64,000 nucleotides of DNA from Paenibacillus selenitireducens (GCF_002021565.1 NZ_MSZX01000006.1:124027-188026); one strand, 5' to 3'; numbered from the stretch's first letter, positions 34,370 through 43,081 are shown. Notes: generated from the sequence alone by a model not told the origin. Translations and numbers: made by a program.

Positions 34370-34759
34370 CTATTTCATCATTGTATCGAAGAAAATACCG
34401 ACTTTACGGAAGTCCTCGATCTGATCAGCAGTAATTTCAACATCACCTTTTGTGATAACTCCATTGGTGTTGAAGTGGCCAGTAATATATACTTCGGATT
34501 TCACACTTGCACTTCCGGTATCTACTTCATCCGTAAGAATTGCATTCGGTGTTAAAGTCTCATCAGCTGCTGCAGCTGTTCCGATGATAACCAGAGACTT
34601 ATCACCTGCGGATCCAGAACTTAACGCAAGCGCGGTACCGCGTTTTAGGATACCTTGCCCACCACGAAGATTACGCATTGCTGTAATAAGTGTAACGTCA
34701 CTACTGTTAACCAGGTTATCGTATTGCATAGAACCAAGGTTTTCGTCATATCTAGGCAT
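34370..34759 (-). CDS. Head decoration protein (lambda gpD type)
   Basis: 129 residues: LVNSSDVTLITAMRNLRGGQGILKRGTALALS, GTAAAADETLTPNAILTDEVDTGSASVKSEVYITGHF. Trimeric stabiliser of expanded lambda-like heads. Lies between the protease/scaffold and capsid genes, as in lambda C-Nu3-D-E. Confidence 0.92.
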   Translation of the reverse strand: MPRYDENLGSMQYDNLVNSSDVTLITAMRNLRGGQGILKRGTALALSSGSAGDKSLVIIGTAAAADETLTPNAILTDEVDTGSASVKSEVYITGHFNTNGVITKGDVEITADQIEDFRKVGIFFDTMMK

Positions 34760-34762
34760 TGT

Positions 34763-35155
34763 TTATTCTCCCTTCTTTACGGCACGATTGCCGACAATCA
34801 TATTCACGACCTCTGACTCTTGCATTTCAGGTGATTTATTCCCATCATTTGGCGAAGGCGTTACTTTGTCTCCTCCGGAATTTTTCACGTCAGTTTCTAA
34901 ATTTTCAATAACTTTAATCCCTATGGACGCCTGTGCTTGCATTGCTTTGAATGCTAGTTGTTCTGCAGTCATCGGATTTACGCCGAATTTTGCATCCTTC
35001 ACCAATGTTTCATCCCCGATAGCGTTTTGAATATCCTCTATCGATCGGATTCGATCCCTTTCAGCAATAACAGCTGAAGCATTAACTTTTCTAGTAAGTT
35101 CTGAACAAAGTTCCGGATAAGCAGCTTGCAATTCTTCAAGATTCTTAATCTCCAT
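34763..35155 (-). CDS. Nested scaffolding protein translated from an internal start
   Basis: Within the protease gene, ATG 35155 (MEIKNLEELQAAYPELCSEL) is in frame and preceded by GGAGGTAAG with 7 bases from GGAGG to the ATG, a near-ideal site. The 130-residue product equals the C-terminal part of the protease polypeptide: helical, charged, no catalytic residues. This is the arrangement of lambda C/Nu3, where the nested product is the head scaffold. Internal translation is predicted, not observed. Confidence 0.75.
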   Translation of the reverse strand: MEIKNLEELQAAYPELCSELTRKVNASAVIAERDRIRSIEDIQNAIGDETLVKDAKFGVNPMTAEQLAFKAMQAQASIGIKVIENLETDVKNSGGDKVTPSPNDGNKSPEMQESEVVNMIVGNRAVKKGE

Positions 35156-35944
35156 TTTCTTACCTCCATCATTTTTATTTATTACAACCGGGGATTGATC
35201 CTCCGGAGTAAAACGATTATTAATAGGCATCATCGGCGAAACTGGGATACCTTGCGGAATGTTTCCTAAACTACGGGCCGACATCGAAACGCCGTTCACC
35301 ATTATGTGGCTGCGATCTTGACTCATGCTCATAGTCACTGGTTTTCCGTTATTAACCACCTCATCGGCTAAGCTCGCGTCAACTGCTTCTTGTCCGGCGT
35401 ACCAGGTGGTCGTGCTCATGAGCGATTTAATTTCTTCAGCGTCTCTTCCAGTTGCTTCAACGTAGGCATTAACAGCAACTTTGTTATGTGCTGCCATCGT
35501 TTCCATTGCCTCCGTAAGATCGTTCACATTGTAGTAGCCATATAAAAAGCCGCTAGCTCCGTGAACCATCACGTTACTACCGGCATATACTTTTCGAGTT
35601 TTACCAGCTTGAAGAATTAAACTCGCTGCACTGGCTGCTAACCCGTCACATATTGTTGTGACGTAGCCTTTCAAAGATTTAAGGCGGTTGTAAATGGCAA
35701 GGCCGCCATATAAATCGCCGCCAACACTGTTGATGTGTATGGTGATATTATCTTTATCTTTGATTGTTTCGAGATCCTGAATGAACTCATCAACTGCGAT
35801 GAAGCTACCCGGCACCGGTTCTCCCGTCCACCAGTCAATCGGTCGTGTCGAGACGACCTCGCCGTACATTGTAATCTCAGCATCGTTATCGCCGATCATG
35901 GCCATATTATAGGCTTTAAGTAATTCATGTTTTGCTTTGGACAT
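34763..35944 (-). CDS. Head maturation protease (ClpP/S14-like) fused to scaffold domain
   Basis: 393 residues. The N-terminal ~210 form a ClpP-like protease: TIHINSVGGDLYGGLAIYNRL, catalytic Ser in GLAASAASLIL and His in NVMVHGASGFLYG. The C-terminal ~130 residues are the scaffold region also made from the internal start. It processes capsid-assembly proteins inside the procapsid. Overlaps the portal gene by 20 bases. Confidence 0.93.
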   Translation of the reverse strand: MSKAKHELLKAYNMAMIGDNDAEITMYGEVVSTRPIDWWTGEPVPGSFIAVDEFIQDLETIKDKDNITIHINSVGGDLYGGLAIYNRLKSLKGYVTTICDGLAASAASLILQAGKTRKVYAGSNVMVHGASGFLYGYYNVNDLTEAMETMAAHNKVAVNAYVEATGRDAEEIKSLMSTTTWYAGQEAVDASLADEVVNNGKPVTMSMSQDRSHIMVNGVSMSARSLGNIPQGIPVSPMMPINNRFTPEDQSPVVINKNDGGKKMEIKNLEELQAAYPELCSELTRKVNASAVIAERDRIRSIEDIQNAIGDETLVKDAKFGVNPMTAEQLAFKAMQAQASIGIKVIENLETDVKNSGGDKVTPSPNDGNKSPEMQESEVVNMIVGNRAVKKGE

Positions 35945-37556
35945 CTCCCTGAAGCGCCTCCTTTATAACCATTTTCACTACATTTTTCACGACGCTTTCG
36001 TTATTAACGATCGATTCATTCGATTGTTGCCCTTTGGCTGCCATGAGCTTTTCATTTTCAATAGCTAATTGCTCGACGTTGTTTGAATACTGTCCACCAT
36101 TCAGCTTGATCGTTTCTTGTTCCCTGGTACTTAAGCCATTATCGATCGCCAATACAGCTGCAGTAATCTCTTTGACTGGATCGATTTGCCCTTGCGACGG
36201 GCCAATCCACTCGCTTCCGAGATACGCTTGCCGAATCAGCGGATCCGTCAAGAAGCCAGGAGCAGAAATGCGACCAAGTGCCACCGCTTCAGTAAGCCAA
36301 ACCTCATAAATCGGTCGACAAAAATCATTGGTCAGCCAGACACGACGCATTCGAAAGGCTTTCCACGCTTCCAATAATGCAGCTCGGCTCGCAGAATAAC
36401 TACTGTTAAAGGACTTAAGCAAGAGATCCGCTGGTACCTCTAAAGCCGCACCAATCTGTTCACTAATCGCTCGCATAAATACATCAAATCCCGAATTTGG
36501 ATGCGTTGGGCTTCCGAACTCTACATCCTCACCAGGCTCCATTACATTGATTGTTCCAGGCCCCATCTCATATTCATTCGGATCCCGACTCACTTCTTGC
36601 TGACCGCCCACCTCGTTATATGGCATGTTGTTAGGATCAGATTCAGATTTAATGAAAGCCGTGAAAAAACTTTGAACCAAAGCTGCCATGATTTCGGCTT
36701 CTGTATACCTGCGCATTTGAAGTAAAGGCTCAATGACATGCGCAAGATAAGTAACCCCTCGATACTGCTCAGGGCGTTCACTTTCCATAACATGCATAAT
36801 ATTCGGCAAGCCTGTTTTCTCACCATATGCGAGGACTCTAATAAATTCGGTAATACTTGAATCTATCGATTGTGGATAAGTATTCGCTATATGGTAAGCT
36901 ACAACAGCGCCCTCCGAATCCACTTCAACACCGTCATAAATCATATTGCCGTTTCCAGACTTGCCGGTAGTATAGTTTGAAGATAAGCTTCCATACTTCA
37001 CTGGCGTTCTGACACGATCAGACTCAATAATATGAATCCTTAATCCATATGGCATTAAAGTTGTACGGTCACGGTATTTAGTGATTGCAAAAACATCCCC
37101 GGATACAAGCCAAGAGACTAAAGCGAGTTGTTGCATGCTGTTAAAATCGTTGATTCCTGTCGCGTCACATGATCGCTTACGACCTGCCCATAACTCGAAT
37201 TCAGCTTCTGTATGTTTTTGCCACGATTCAGCAGCTTCAGGTGTCATTTTTAGCACTTCACGATTAATCGTACTTTTCAATTTCAAACCGATACCAACAA
37301 CATTTGTACGGTTGGTTCGAATCGCGCTGGTTGCAATCGGTGCGGCCATGTAAAGCATCCTAGCGCGCTGCCGAAGAGTAGCATTGTTATAATCAATATC
37401 TTCTCTAGGGCTTCCGCTGTTGGGAATCATGCCTTTCATTGCCTTCTTCGTGAAACTAGCACCAGCATCGCTATACCCTTTATTCAGAATTGGGTCGGCT
37501 CGTTGTTGTTTACCAGTGCTCATCGCGGTATTAGGAAGCAGTAATCCATTTTTCAT
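35925..37556 (-). CDS. Portal protein (lambda gpB family)
   Basis: 543 residues of the lambda-type portal family: LRQRARMLYMAAPIATSAIRTNRTNVVGIGL, LVSGDVFAITKYRD, IGAALEVPADLLLKSFNSSYSASRAALLEAWKAF. A dodecameric channel at the head vertex. A GGAGGG element lies 20 bases ahead of the ATG, further than usual, so the exact start is less certain. Confidence 0.94.
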   Translation of the reverse strand: MKNGLLLPNTAMSTGKQQRADPILNKGYSDAGASFTKKAMKGMIPNSGSPREDIDYNNATLRQRARMLYMAAPIATSAIRTNRTNVVGIGLKLKSTINREVLKMTPEAAESWQKHTEAEFELWAGRKRSCDATGINDFNSMQQLALVSWLVSGDVFAITKYRDRTTLMPYGLRIHIIESDRVRTPVKYGSLSSNYTTGKSGNGNMIYDGVEVDSEGAVVAYHIANTYPQSIDSSITEFIRVLAYGEKTGLPNIMHVMESERPEQYRGVTYLAHVIEPLLQMRRYTEAEIMAALVQSFFTAFIKSESDPNNMPYNEVGGQQEVSRDPNEYEMGPGTINVMEPGEDVEFGSPTHPNSGFDVFMRAISEQIGAALEVPADLLLKSFNSSYSASRAALLEAWKAFRMRRVWLTNDFCRPIYEVWLTEAVALGRISAPGFLTDPLIRQAYLGSEWIGPSQGQIDPVKEITAAVLAIDNGLSTREQETIKLNGGQYSNNVEQLAIENEKLMAAKGQQSNESIVNNESVVKNVVKMVIKEALQGDVQSKT

Positions 37557-37630
37557 AAAGTAGTCGATTGAAACTCCCTCCTTTCGTTAGAATTGACTTC
37601 TATGTTAAAGCCGCTTTGCGACATATAACC

Positions 37631-37891
37631 TCACCAGTCACGCGGAACGACACCGATAGCTTTACGGGACCTACCTGTTCCATCCAGCTGGCTCTCCAAG
37701 CTCGATACTTCCTTTTCTAACCTCGAAATTGTACTTTCAAGTTGCGGGATATCGAATTTCGTTAGATTACGGCTACCGATCGAGTAGGATTTCACTCCCC
37801 CATTCAACAATGCAAGGTATGCAGCCCTTGCTTCTTCCAAAGCTTTATTTCGAAATGCAAGTCGTTCTTCAAGTGTTTTTCGACTGATCAT
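37631..37891 (-). CDS. Small head-tail joining protein (gpW / DUF6148-like)
   Basis: 86 residues, coiled-coil (TLEERLAFRNKALEEARAAYLALL; LESTISRLEKEVSSLESQL) with the central SYSIGSRNLTKFDI typical of gpW-like connectors encoded between terminase and portal genes. Confidence 0.82.
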   Translation of the reverse strand: MISRKTLEERLAFRNKALEEARAAYLALLNGGVKSYSIGSRNLTKFDIPQLESTISRLEKEVSSLESQLDGTGRSRKAIGVVPRDW

Positions 37892-37904
37892 AATCCATCC
37901 TCCT

Positions 37905-39854
37905 TTACCATTCTGAACCGGAAGCGACTGAATGTCTTTTTACCTTCGCCCTCTTCTTTTTCTCAGACACTTGATCATCCTTCTGCAAAGGAAGAGATAG
38001 ACCGCGCAATCGTTTTTCGACTGCATCCAAGTCTGGATCCATAGATCGGAAAGCAGCCAGCGCATAATTTCGGCAGTCTAGCGCTTCATTCCGTTCATGT
38101 CCAGGCAACTTCTCCCAAGCCCATCGCGTCCTACCGTTGCTTTGCTTAATTACCAGGCGTTCAGACAACAGACCATTAAAATATACTGAATCATAACCTT
38201 GCTCTTCGTCGTGTGGGAAATGACAGAACTTTGCGCCAGCTTCCTGAACCTTAATGTTGCTCATGATGTCTGACTTACCAGAATCAACGCCGATTGAATA
38301 AAGCCAGGTTGTTCCAACGACTTTACCGTTCACGACAATCTTTGCTTTTCGCGGCGGGCTTGTGTATGGAACTCCGTCCCCGCCGACGCCTTTGATTGCA
38401 AAAACTCTCCGGTGTGTTCTCTTGCGACATTCCCGATATACATCTTGCGTCTTATGACCACCACTATCGACAAACGTCATTGAAATCTTCAGACCACGTG
38501 AAGGATCTGCAAAACGAAACACATGATCAAGTAAATCATCAAGCCGTTCCCAAACGTCTGATAAATGAGGATCCCCCATAATGATCCCTTTTTTGATTCC
38601 CCACGTTTCACCATAATGTCCGTGACCAACAACTTCGTACTCTAGCCGGTCGTTTTGCGTATCGACCCCGCATGTTAAAACCAATACACCGGCTGGTAAC
38701 TCGACAGGCGTCCCATCTGGACGATCACCGTAATCTTCACGCCGTGAAAGCAATGTATCTTCATCTTCAATATCTCCGCGATCTTCCCAAAGCTCGCCTA
38801 ACATTGTGTTATAAACAACCTTCAGACGTTGGGGATCATTTTGAGCTGATAAGAATGCATATACGACTTTAGACCACGGCTGCCAAGGAGAAGCAAAGGC
38901 GTTCAACCAAAAAGAGCGATGCCCCTTATGGAGCGCCGCTGGGTTTTCTGCTATCCACTTAGCTGGCTGCGTGCGCATCTTATCTTCACTCGATAAGCAC
39001 CCGCAAGATGGGCAGCACCATTCAATGGATTTCACAATATAATCTTTCTTTTTCCGAACAACAACCGTGTCGAACTTAAACTTAATGTGATCAAATACAA
39101 TATTGTTCCACTCATCGCATTCCGGACACTGATGACACCAACGTTCTTGTGTACCTTCATCGAAAGATTTTTCAATTGGAGAAAAGCCTTTAATCGTCGG
39201 TGTTGATACATCAACCATTTTGCTATTGTAGAAGGTTGTTGTCCGCGCTTCTGCGAGCGCCCACGGATCACCTTCAGTGCCGGCCGATAATGCCCATCGA
39301 TCACGCTCATCACCAAGTACGTAACGAGCAGGCGTGGACGCAAGACCGCTCGCACTATTCGAACCAACAATCGTTAACATCCCACCAGGAAACGACTTCT
39401 GTAACATCGTATTCCCACTATCGCGATTCTTAATATCCGCGACCTTCTTGCGAAGTTGTGCGCTATCTCTGATCATTGGAGCGATCCGCAGCCGGCTAAA
39501 TTTCTTAGCATCGCCCTCGGTTGGTTGAATATAAAGAACGCTGCCCGGATCCTGATCGATAATATATCCGATAATATTCAACTCAAGCTCTGATTTACCA
39601 ACCTGGCTCGATGCCACAAGTGTGATCTTCTCGATCCGATAATCTGTAAAAGCATCCATGACTTCAACAAGATACGGCGTTCGGTCATTGTTCCATGGGC
39701 CGGCTTCTGCACTATTCTCACGTGATAATACACGATGCTTGCCTGACCATTCGGAAACAGTTAAATCTTCAGGCGGCGTGTAATTACGAAATGATCTAGA
39801 AATAGATTGATTTAAAACTCGGAAACGTGTTTTATTCGTTTTCGCGTTCTCCAT
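37905..39854 (-). CDS. Terminase large subunit (lambda gpA type)
   Basis: ATG 39854 is preferred (MENAKTNKTRFRV) with GAGTGAGCG upstream. About 649 residues. The ATPase part has EKITLVASSQVGKSE (Walker A region) and YVLGDERDRW (Walker B). A four-Cys cluster CHQCPECDEW ... CCPSCGC forms a zinc ribbon. The C-terminal nuclease part includes LTCGVDTQNDRLEYEVVGHG. It packages DNA and cuts at cos. Overlaps the small subunit gene by 23 bases. Confidence 0.94.
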   Translation of the reverse strand: MENAKTNKTRFRVLNQSISRSFRNYTPPEDLTVSEWSGKHRVLSRENSAEAGPWNNDRTPYLVEVMDAFTDYRIEKITLVASSQVGKSELELNIIGYIIDQDPGSVLYIQPTEGDAKKFSRLRIAPMIRDSAQLRKKVADIKNRDSGNTMLQKSFPGGMLTIVGSNSASGLASTPARYVLGDERDRWALSAGTEGDPWALAEARTTTFYNSKMVDVSTPTIKGFSPIEKSFDEGTQERWCHQCPECDEWNNIVFDHIKFKFDTVVVRKKKDYIVKSIEWCCPSCGCLSSEDKMRTQPAKWIAENPAALHKGHRSFWLNAFASPWQPWSKVVYAFLSAQNDPQRLKVVYNTMLGELWEDRGDIEDEDTLLSRREDYGDRPDGTPVELPAGVLVLTCGVDTQNDRLEYEVVGHGHYGETWGIKKGIIMGDPHLSDVWERLDDLLDHVFRFADPSRGLKISMTFVDSGGHKTQDVYRECRKRTHRRVFAIKGVGGDGVPYTSPPRKAKIVVNGKVVGTTWLYSIGVDSGKSDIMSNIKVQEAGAKFCHFPHDEEQGYDSVYFNGLLSERLVIKQSNGRTRWAWEKLPGHERNEALDCRNYALAAFRSMDPDLDAVEKRLRGLSLPLQKDDQVSEKKKRAKVKRHSVASGSEW

Positions 39855-40407
39855 GTCGCTCACTCCATCCTTGCCGTTCCCTTACACGCTTTTTGAATTC
39901 GTCAGGATCGTACTTATATTCAGCGAGATAACCCATGATTTGATATACCTCGCGTTTTATTCGTTCAGATGCCTCGGTTGCTGTTTTAGATTTTGAAAGA
40001 TCGACCGCAAGCTTACCAGGCATGGCCATCAGCATTGATCGAACAAGCATAATATGATCGGTTAGAACAGACTCAACATCCTCGGCCCTGTGCATGCTGC
40101 CTTCAAGCTCGGCCAACTCCAATTCAACCATTCGTGACTTAGCAATTTTATTCTTTGTTTCAGCTTCAAGCTTTAGAGTCTCAAGATCCGAATCCTTCTC
40201 CTTCTTCTCGCGGCCATTCGCCTTATCAGCTAGATGAGTAATGTACATTTGAACGGTAGGAATAAGATCATATCGCCGCCCTTTTGGGGTATCGATCGTT
40301 TCAATGGTGCCATCAGCTGCGAGCTGCTGCACTCTCTTAGATGTGACACCAAATATCTTCGCTATCATAGCCGATGTCTGCGGATTCACTTTTGATTCCT
40401 CTCCCAA
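39832..40407 (-). CDS. Terminase small subunit (Nu1-like), probable TTG start
   Basis: The reading frame also opens at GTG 40416, but the AGGAGG element abuts that codon; TTG 40407 is 8 bases from it and is preferred (191 residues). The N-terminal winged HTH (SAMIAKIFGVTSKRVQQLAADGTIETID) is typical of Nu1 DNA-recognition domains. A long coiled coil follows (EKDSDLETLKLEAETKNKIAKSRMVELELAE), then a C-terminal part that binds the large subunit. It should recognise the cos region just upstream. Confidence 0.85.
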   Translation of the reverse strand: MGEESKVNPQTSAMIAKIFGVTSKRVQQLAADGTIETIDTPKGRRYDLIPTVQMYITHLADKANGREKKEKDSDLETLKLEAETKNKIAKSRMVELELAELEGSMHRAEDVESVLTDHIMLVRSMLMAMPGKLAVDLSKSKTATEASERIKREVYQIMGYLAEYKYDPDEFKKRVRERQGWSERHGERENE

Positions 40408-40439
40408 AACCTTCACCTCCTACCGAAATGGTCTAAAAA

Positions 40440-40560
40440 AAATTTTCTGCAACTAGCTTGAATTCGGGGTCGCTAGCACCCGCAGTCTGGTTTTTCCCCC
40501 AGGAGGACCCGCTCGAATACGGGGGTAGCCCTCTGAGCCGTTCTATTTAATGGGGAGTGT
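40440..40560. other. Candidate cos / packaging recognition region
   Basis: The non-coding stretch just upstream of the small terminase gene is much more GC-rich than its surroundings and has inverted repeats (CGGGGT-cgctagc-ACCCG at ~40467, and ACCCG-ctcgaata-CGGGGGT near 40508). Lambda cos lies in this position relative to Nu1. The exact nick sites cannot be read from one integrated copy. Confidence 0.5.
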
Positions 40561-40586
40561 TATTCATCATTCAACTGATATACGCG

Positions 40587-40922
40587 CTAATTGACGCCAT
40601 TCTGTAAGTCATTATCAATCGACTGCCTAAGCTCCGTCATCATCGTCCTAAGCTTAACCTTGCTTGCTTTGATCTTCTCATCGATCTTCAGTCTGGTCGT
40701 TTGGGTCTTAGCATTCCTAAACCGTGCATACAAAGATTGAACGTTCTTCTGTTCGAAACGGATATCCGTATTTGTATAGAAGGATGTGTATTCGCGCTTG
40801 CAATGTGGACATACGAAATAATTCAGATCAACGGCATTCTCTAATCGCCTGACTTTGATTGCCTTGATCTCGAACTTTTGCTTGCATTCGTTACAATCGA
40901 CGACTTGATATTCACTGCTCAT
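40587..40922 (-). CDS. Zinc-ribbon protein of unknown function
   Basis: 111 residues from ATG 40922 (MSSEYQVVDCNECKQKFEIK). Two CxxC pairs (CNEC, CPHC) about 30 residues apart form a zinc ribbon; the remainder is a basic helical tail. Starts inside the preceding gene (11-base overlap). Upstream of cos and terminase, it could be a nucleic-acid-binding packaging or transcription factor; not identified. Confidence 0.65.
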   Translation of the reverse strand: MSSEYQVVDCNECKQKFEIKAIKVRRLENAVDLNYFVCPHCKREYTSFYTNTDIRFEQKNVQSLYARFRNAKTQTTRLKIDEKIKASKVKLRTMMTELRQSIDNDLQNGVN

Positions 40923-41148
40923 CTTGCTTATCACCCTTCATGATCGTATTAACATCTACTTTAAAGTGACCAGATAAAGGAACAATAGTCTCCCTATCAT
41001 TCAGCTTTTTGAATTCTCGCTTTAGTCTGATTTGCTTCAAGATATCTTTGAAGTGGAAGAACACCATGATAAACAGAAGCACAGAGGCAAATATATTAAA
41101 GAACTGTGCAATTGTTTCAGGAAGAACAATAACCACAATATTATCCAT
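40912..41148 (-). CDS. Small single-pass membrane protein
   Basis: 78 residues from ATG 41148, with AAAGGAG 9 bases upstream. One membrane helix (IAQFFNIFASVLLFIMVFF) is followed by a basic cytoplasmic tail (KDILKQIRLKREFKKL). No recognised family. Confidence 0.65.
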   Translation of the reverse strand: MDNIVVIVLPETIAQFFNIFASVLLFIMVFFHFKDILKQIRLKREFKKLNDRETIVPLSGHFKVDVNTIMKGDKQDEQ

Positions 41149-41299
41149 ACGTTTTAAACTCCTTTCTCTTACACTCACCAGGAAGCATACAGAACTGTTT
41201 AACACCGTCCCATCTTCCGATTGTACATCCTATACACTTGATTGGCTGTTTTGGAGGCGGGCCTATAATAATTCGTTTTTTCTTACGTTTTCTGACCAT
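41141..41299 (-). CDS. 52-residue Cys-containing protein
   Basis: Starts at ATG 41299 behind GGAGGAAAGG. A basic N-terminus MVRKRKKKRIIIGPPPKQP leads to CIGC and CMLPGEC, four Cys that could bind zinc. Overlaps the next gene by 8 bases. Short but well supported by ribosome site and coupling. Confidence 0.6.
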   Translation of the reverse strand: MVRKRKKKRIIIGPPPKQPIKCIGCTIGRWDGVKQFCMLPGECKRKEFKTYG

Positions 41300-41384
41300 G
41301 TCGCCTTTCCTCCCTGTTACGAGCTATTGGTTGTTCAGCCCATATATTCGCGTGCTTCATAAACCACTTAAAGAAATCGTTCAT
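41283..41384 (-). CDS. 33-residue protein
   Basis: ATG 41384 follows AAAGGATG; peptide begins MNDFFKWFMKHANIWAEQP and ends RRHGQKT, overlapping the next gene by 17 bases. Amphipathic N-terminus. First gene after the terminator at 41404; no known function. Confidence 0.5.
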   Translation of the reverse strand: MNDFFKWFMKHANIWAEQPIARNREERRHGQKT

Positions 41385-41403
41385 TCAATCACATCCTTTC
41401 GAG

Positions 41404-41438
41404 GACATAAAAAAACCACCCCGCAATTGGAGTGGTTC
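41404..41438 (-). terminator. Terminator upstream of the packaging block
   Basis: On the minus strand AACCACTCC-loop-GGGGTGGTT followed by TTTTTTATG. Placed between the ArpU-type regulator and the small genes before terminase, where late antitermination or activation could act. Confidence 0.75.
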
Positions 41439-41672
41439 GTGTGTTCTATATAAAAGATTAAAGGCATGCGTCCGTAAACCGTCCGCCGCGAATTTGCTGT
41501 GCTCTTCGCTTTAAAAGCATATGTGCTTAGTTACTAGAGAGGAAGAACAAGACCATTTTACCGAGCCAACAAAATTGGAGTCAAACGATTCAAAATTCCT
41601 TTGAGTTAAGAAACATTTGATTTACTCGCTTAATGTTCTAATATCTCTCTAATTCACATTTGATCATAAATA

Positions 41673-41750
41673 TAGAAATGACGAGAAGAGGTACGCCCCG
41701 GTTATATGCTGCATTGTGCAGCCGTGCGTGTCATTCTCGCCTGATTTCTA
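41673..41750. other. 78-nt nested palindrome in a gene-free region
   Basis: Three nested perfect arms: TAGAAAT (41673-41679) / ATTTCTA (41744-41750), CGAGAA (41682-41687) / TTCTCG (41734-41739) and GCTGCA (41708-41713) / TGCAGC (41717-41722). Either strand folds into an elongated hairpin. It lies in a 440-bp gap between ArpU and the terminator at 41404. Candidate regulatory RNA or protein-binding cruciform; the rest of the gap shows no gene. Confidence 0.5.
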
Positions 41751-41826
41751 CAATGTCATAATAACACGGTATTTTCGTCATGTGTTGACAACAAAAAGCT
41801 AACTTAGGCATTCACCTGACAAAAAA

Positions 41827-42312
41827 TCAAAAATCCGATTTCCTTTCGAAGAATCCCATAATCTTCAATGAATTAGCCATAGATTCAATTCCAGAATCTA
41901 TTCTTCTTCCAATTGTTCTTTCACTCCATCCTAGCTTACGAAGATGATGGTAAGTTTTTTGAGGGCTGAAACCATTGAAGTATCTTAGTTCTACTGCTTC
42001 TCTTTCCTCGTGTTCTTCTATTATGGCATGTGCGCGACGAAGCATATACGTATAAAACTTATACTCCTCATACACCCATTTCTGCTTTTCCATGAGTATT
42101 ACTGCATTGGCGGTCTTGTTAGCATAATATTCCTCGTTATCGATCCGCCGGGCAACCTCCCCATCAACGGCGACTTGTGCGAGATCCGCCTGGTGTTTCT
42201 CAAAGTCCTGTATTAGCGACATCATGCTTTTATATTTTTCGAGCAGGAATTTAGTCCGCTGGACCTCTTCCTTCGAAGCTAAAGCAAATAGCTCGCCTTG
42301 TCCCCACATCAT
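41827..42312 (-). CDS. ArpU-type phage late transcription regulator
   Basis: 161 residues from ATG 42312, 7 bases after GAGGGG. A long helical N-terminal part leads into HEEREAVELRYFNGFSPQKTYHHLRKLGWSERTIGRRIDSGIESMANSL, a sigma-region-4-like HTH as in ArpU/RinA-type activators encoded just before terminase genes. Likely turns on the packaging-to-lysis operon. Confidence 0.82.
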   Translation of the reverse strand: MMWGQGELFALASKEEVQRTKFLLEKYKSMMSLIQDFEKHQADLAQVAVDGEVARRIDNEEYYANKTANAVILMEKQKWVYEEYKFYTYMLRRAHAIIEEHEEREAVELRYFNGFSPQKTYHHLRKLGWSERTIGRRIDSGIESMANSLKIMGFFERKSDF

Positions 42313-42372
42313 CGTCATTCCCCTCAATTCGTCTATATGGTATATTTGATGATGTGAGATATTGATTGTTAA

Positions 42373-42411
42373 GCCCCGCGTACCCGGCCAAGGATTGCGG
42401 GGTTTGTTTTA
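42373..42411. terminator. Hairpin between ArpU and the preceding gene
   Basis: CCCCGC (42374) pairs with GCGGGG (42397), followed by TTTGTTTT on the plus strand. No plus-strand gene ends here, so it may be an RNA structure or processing site of the leftward transcript. Confidence 0.4.
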
Positions 42412-42440
42412 TTCAACATACAGCTCCAATATTTGATAAG

Positions 42441-42770
42441 CTACTCCCTCCCTAACACCTGATCCACTATAATCGCGAAATCTTCTAAATCTGCATCATT
42501 CGCAATCTGTCGAATCTGTCGAAGTGCTTTGGCCATCTCATTTGATTTATGGTAGGTTGTTTTATCATTGTTGTACCTGCATATCCATTCAGCGGATCGC
42601 GTCTGCAATTCGTCTGCCCTGATTTTCTCTGCAGCTAGTTCTTCTTTCAGTCTCTTTACTTTATCCAACAGAAATGAAATATCTTCATGGTACTCCTGCC
42701 CTCCAACATACCCATGCCATTCTACTTCTTCTAATGTTTGTGTTATTTCATCAAATCGTTCCTGATTCAT
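42441..42770 (-). CDS. Coiled-coil protein of unknown function
   Basis: 109 residues; DISFLLDKVKRLKEELAAEKIRADELQTRSAEW is a clear coiled coil, followed by ALRQIRQIANDADLEDFAIIVDQVL. Resembles small phage proteins of the early/late boundary. Starts behind GGAGAG. No function assigned. Confidence 0.6.
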   Translation of the reverse strand: MNQERFDEITQTLEEVEWHGYVGGQEYHEDISFLLDKVKRLKEELAAEKIRADELQTRSAEWICRYNNDKTTYHKSNEMAKALRQIRQIANDADLEDFAIIVDQVLGRE

Positions 42771-42906
42771 ATAAGCACTCTCCTTTAGGGGAGTATCCTC
42801 CCCTTTGATTGATTAGAATTGATCTATACGGCTGCCGCTTCGCTAGGTGATTCAGTCGATTGATGTCCTTCGGCCTATGTGTTGCGTTATATTGTTGTAA
42901 TGTGCA

Positions 42907-43035
42907 TCAATCAATTCTTACTGCTACTTTTCTAACGCCGCAGTAATATATACATAATCCTGACTCGTCAAGTTCTAACACATCACCAGCTTTATACCCG
43001 TCGTAGTCCTGTGTGAATTTAATAATCCATCCCAT
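42907..43035 (-). CDS. 42-residue beta-rich protein
   Basis: ATG 43035 lies 9 bases after AAGGAGG (an in-frame ATG at 43044 directly abuts that element). Peptide MGWIIKFTQDYDGYKAGDVL, then ELDESGLCIYYCGVRKVAVRID, looks like a compact SH3-like or KOW-like fold. Unknown function. Confidence 0.55.
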   Translation of the reverse strand: MGWIIKFTQDYDGYKAGDVLELDESGLCIYYCGVRKVAVRID

Positions 43036-43081
43036 CCGTTTCATCCTCCTTGGGCTTTGCCCTCTTCTTAATATCCGTTCC

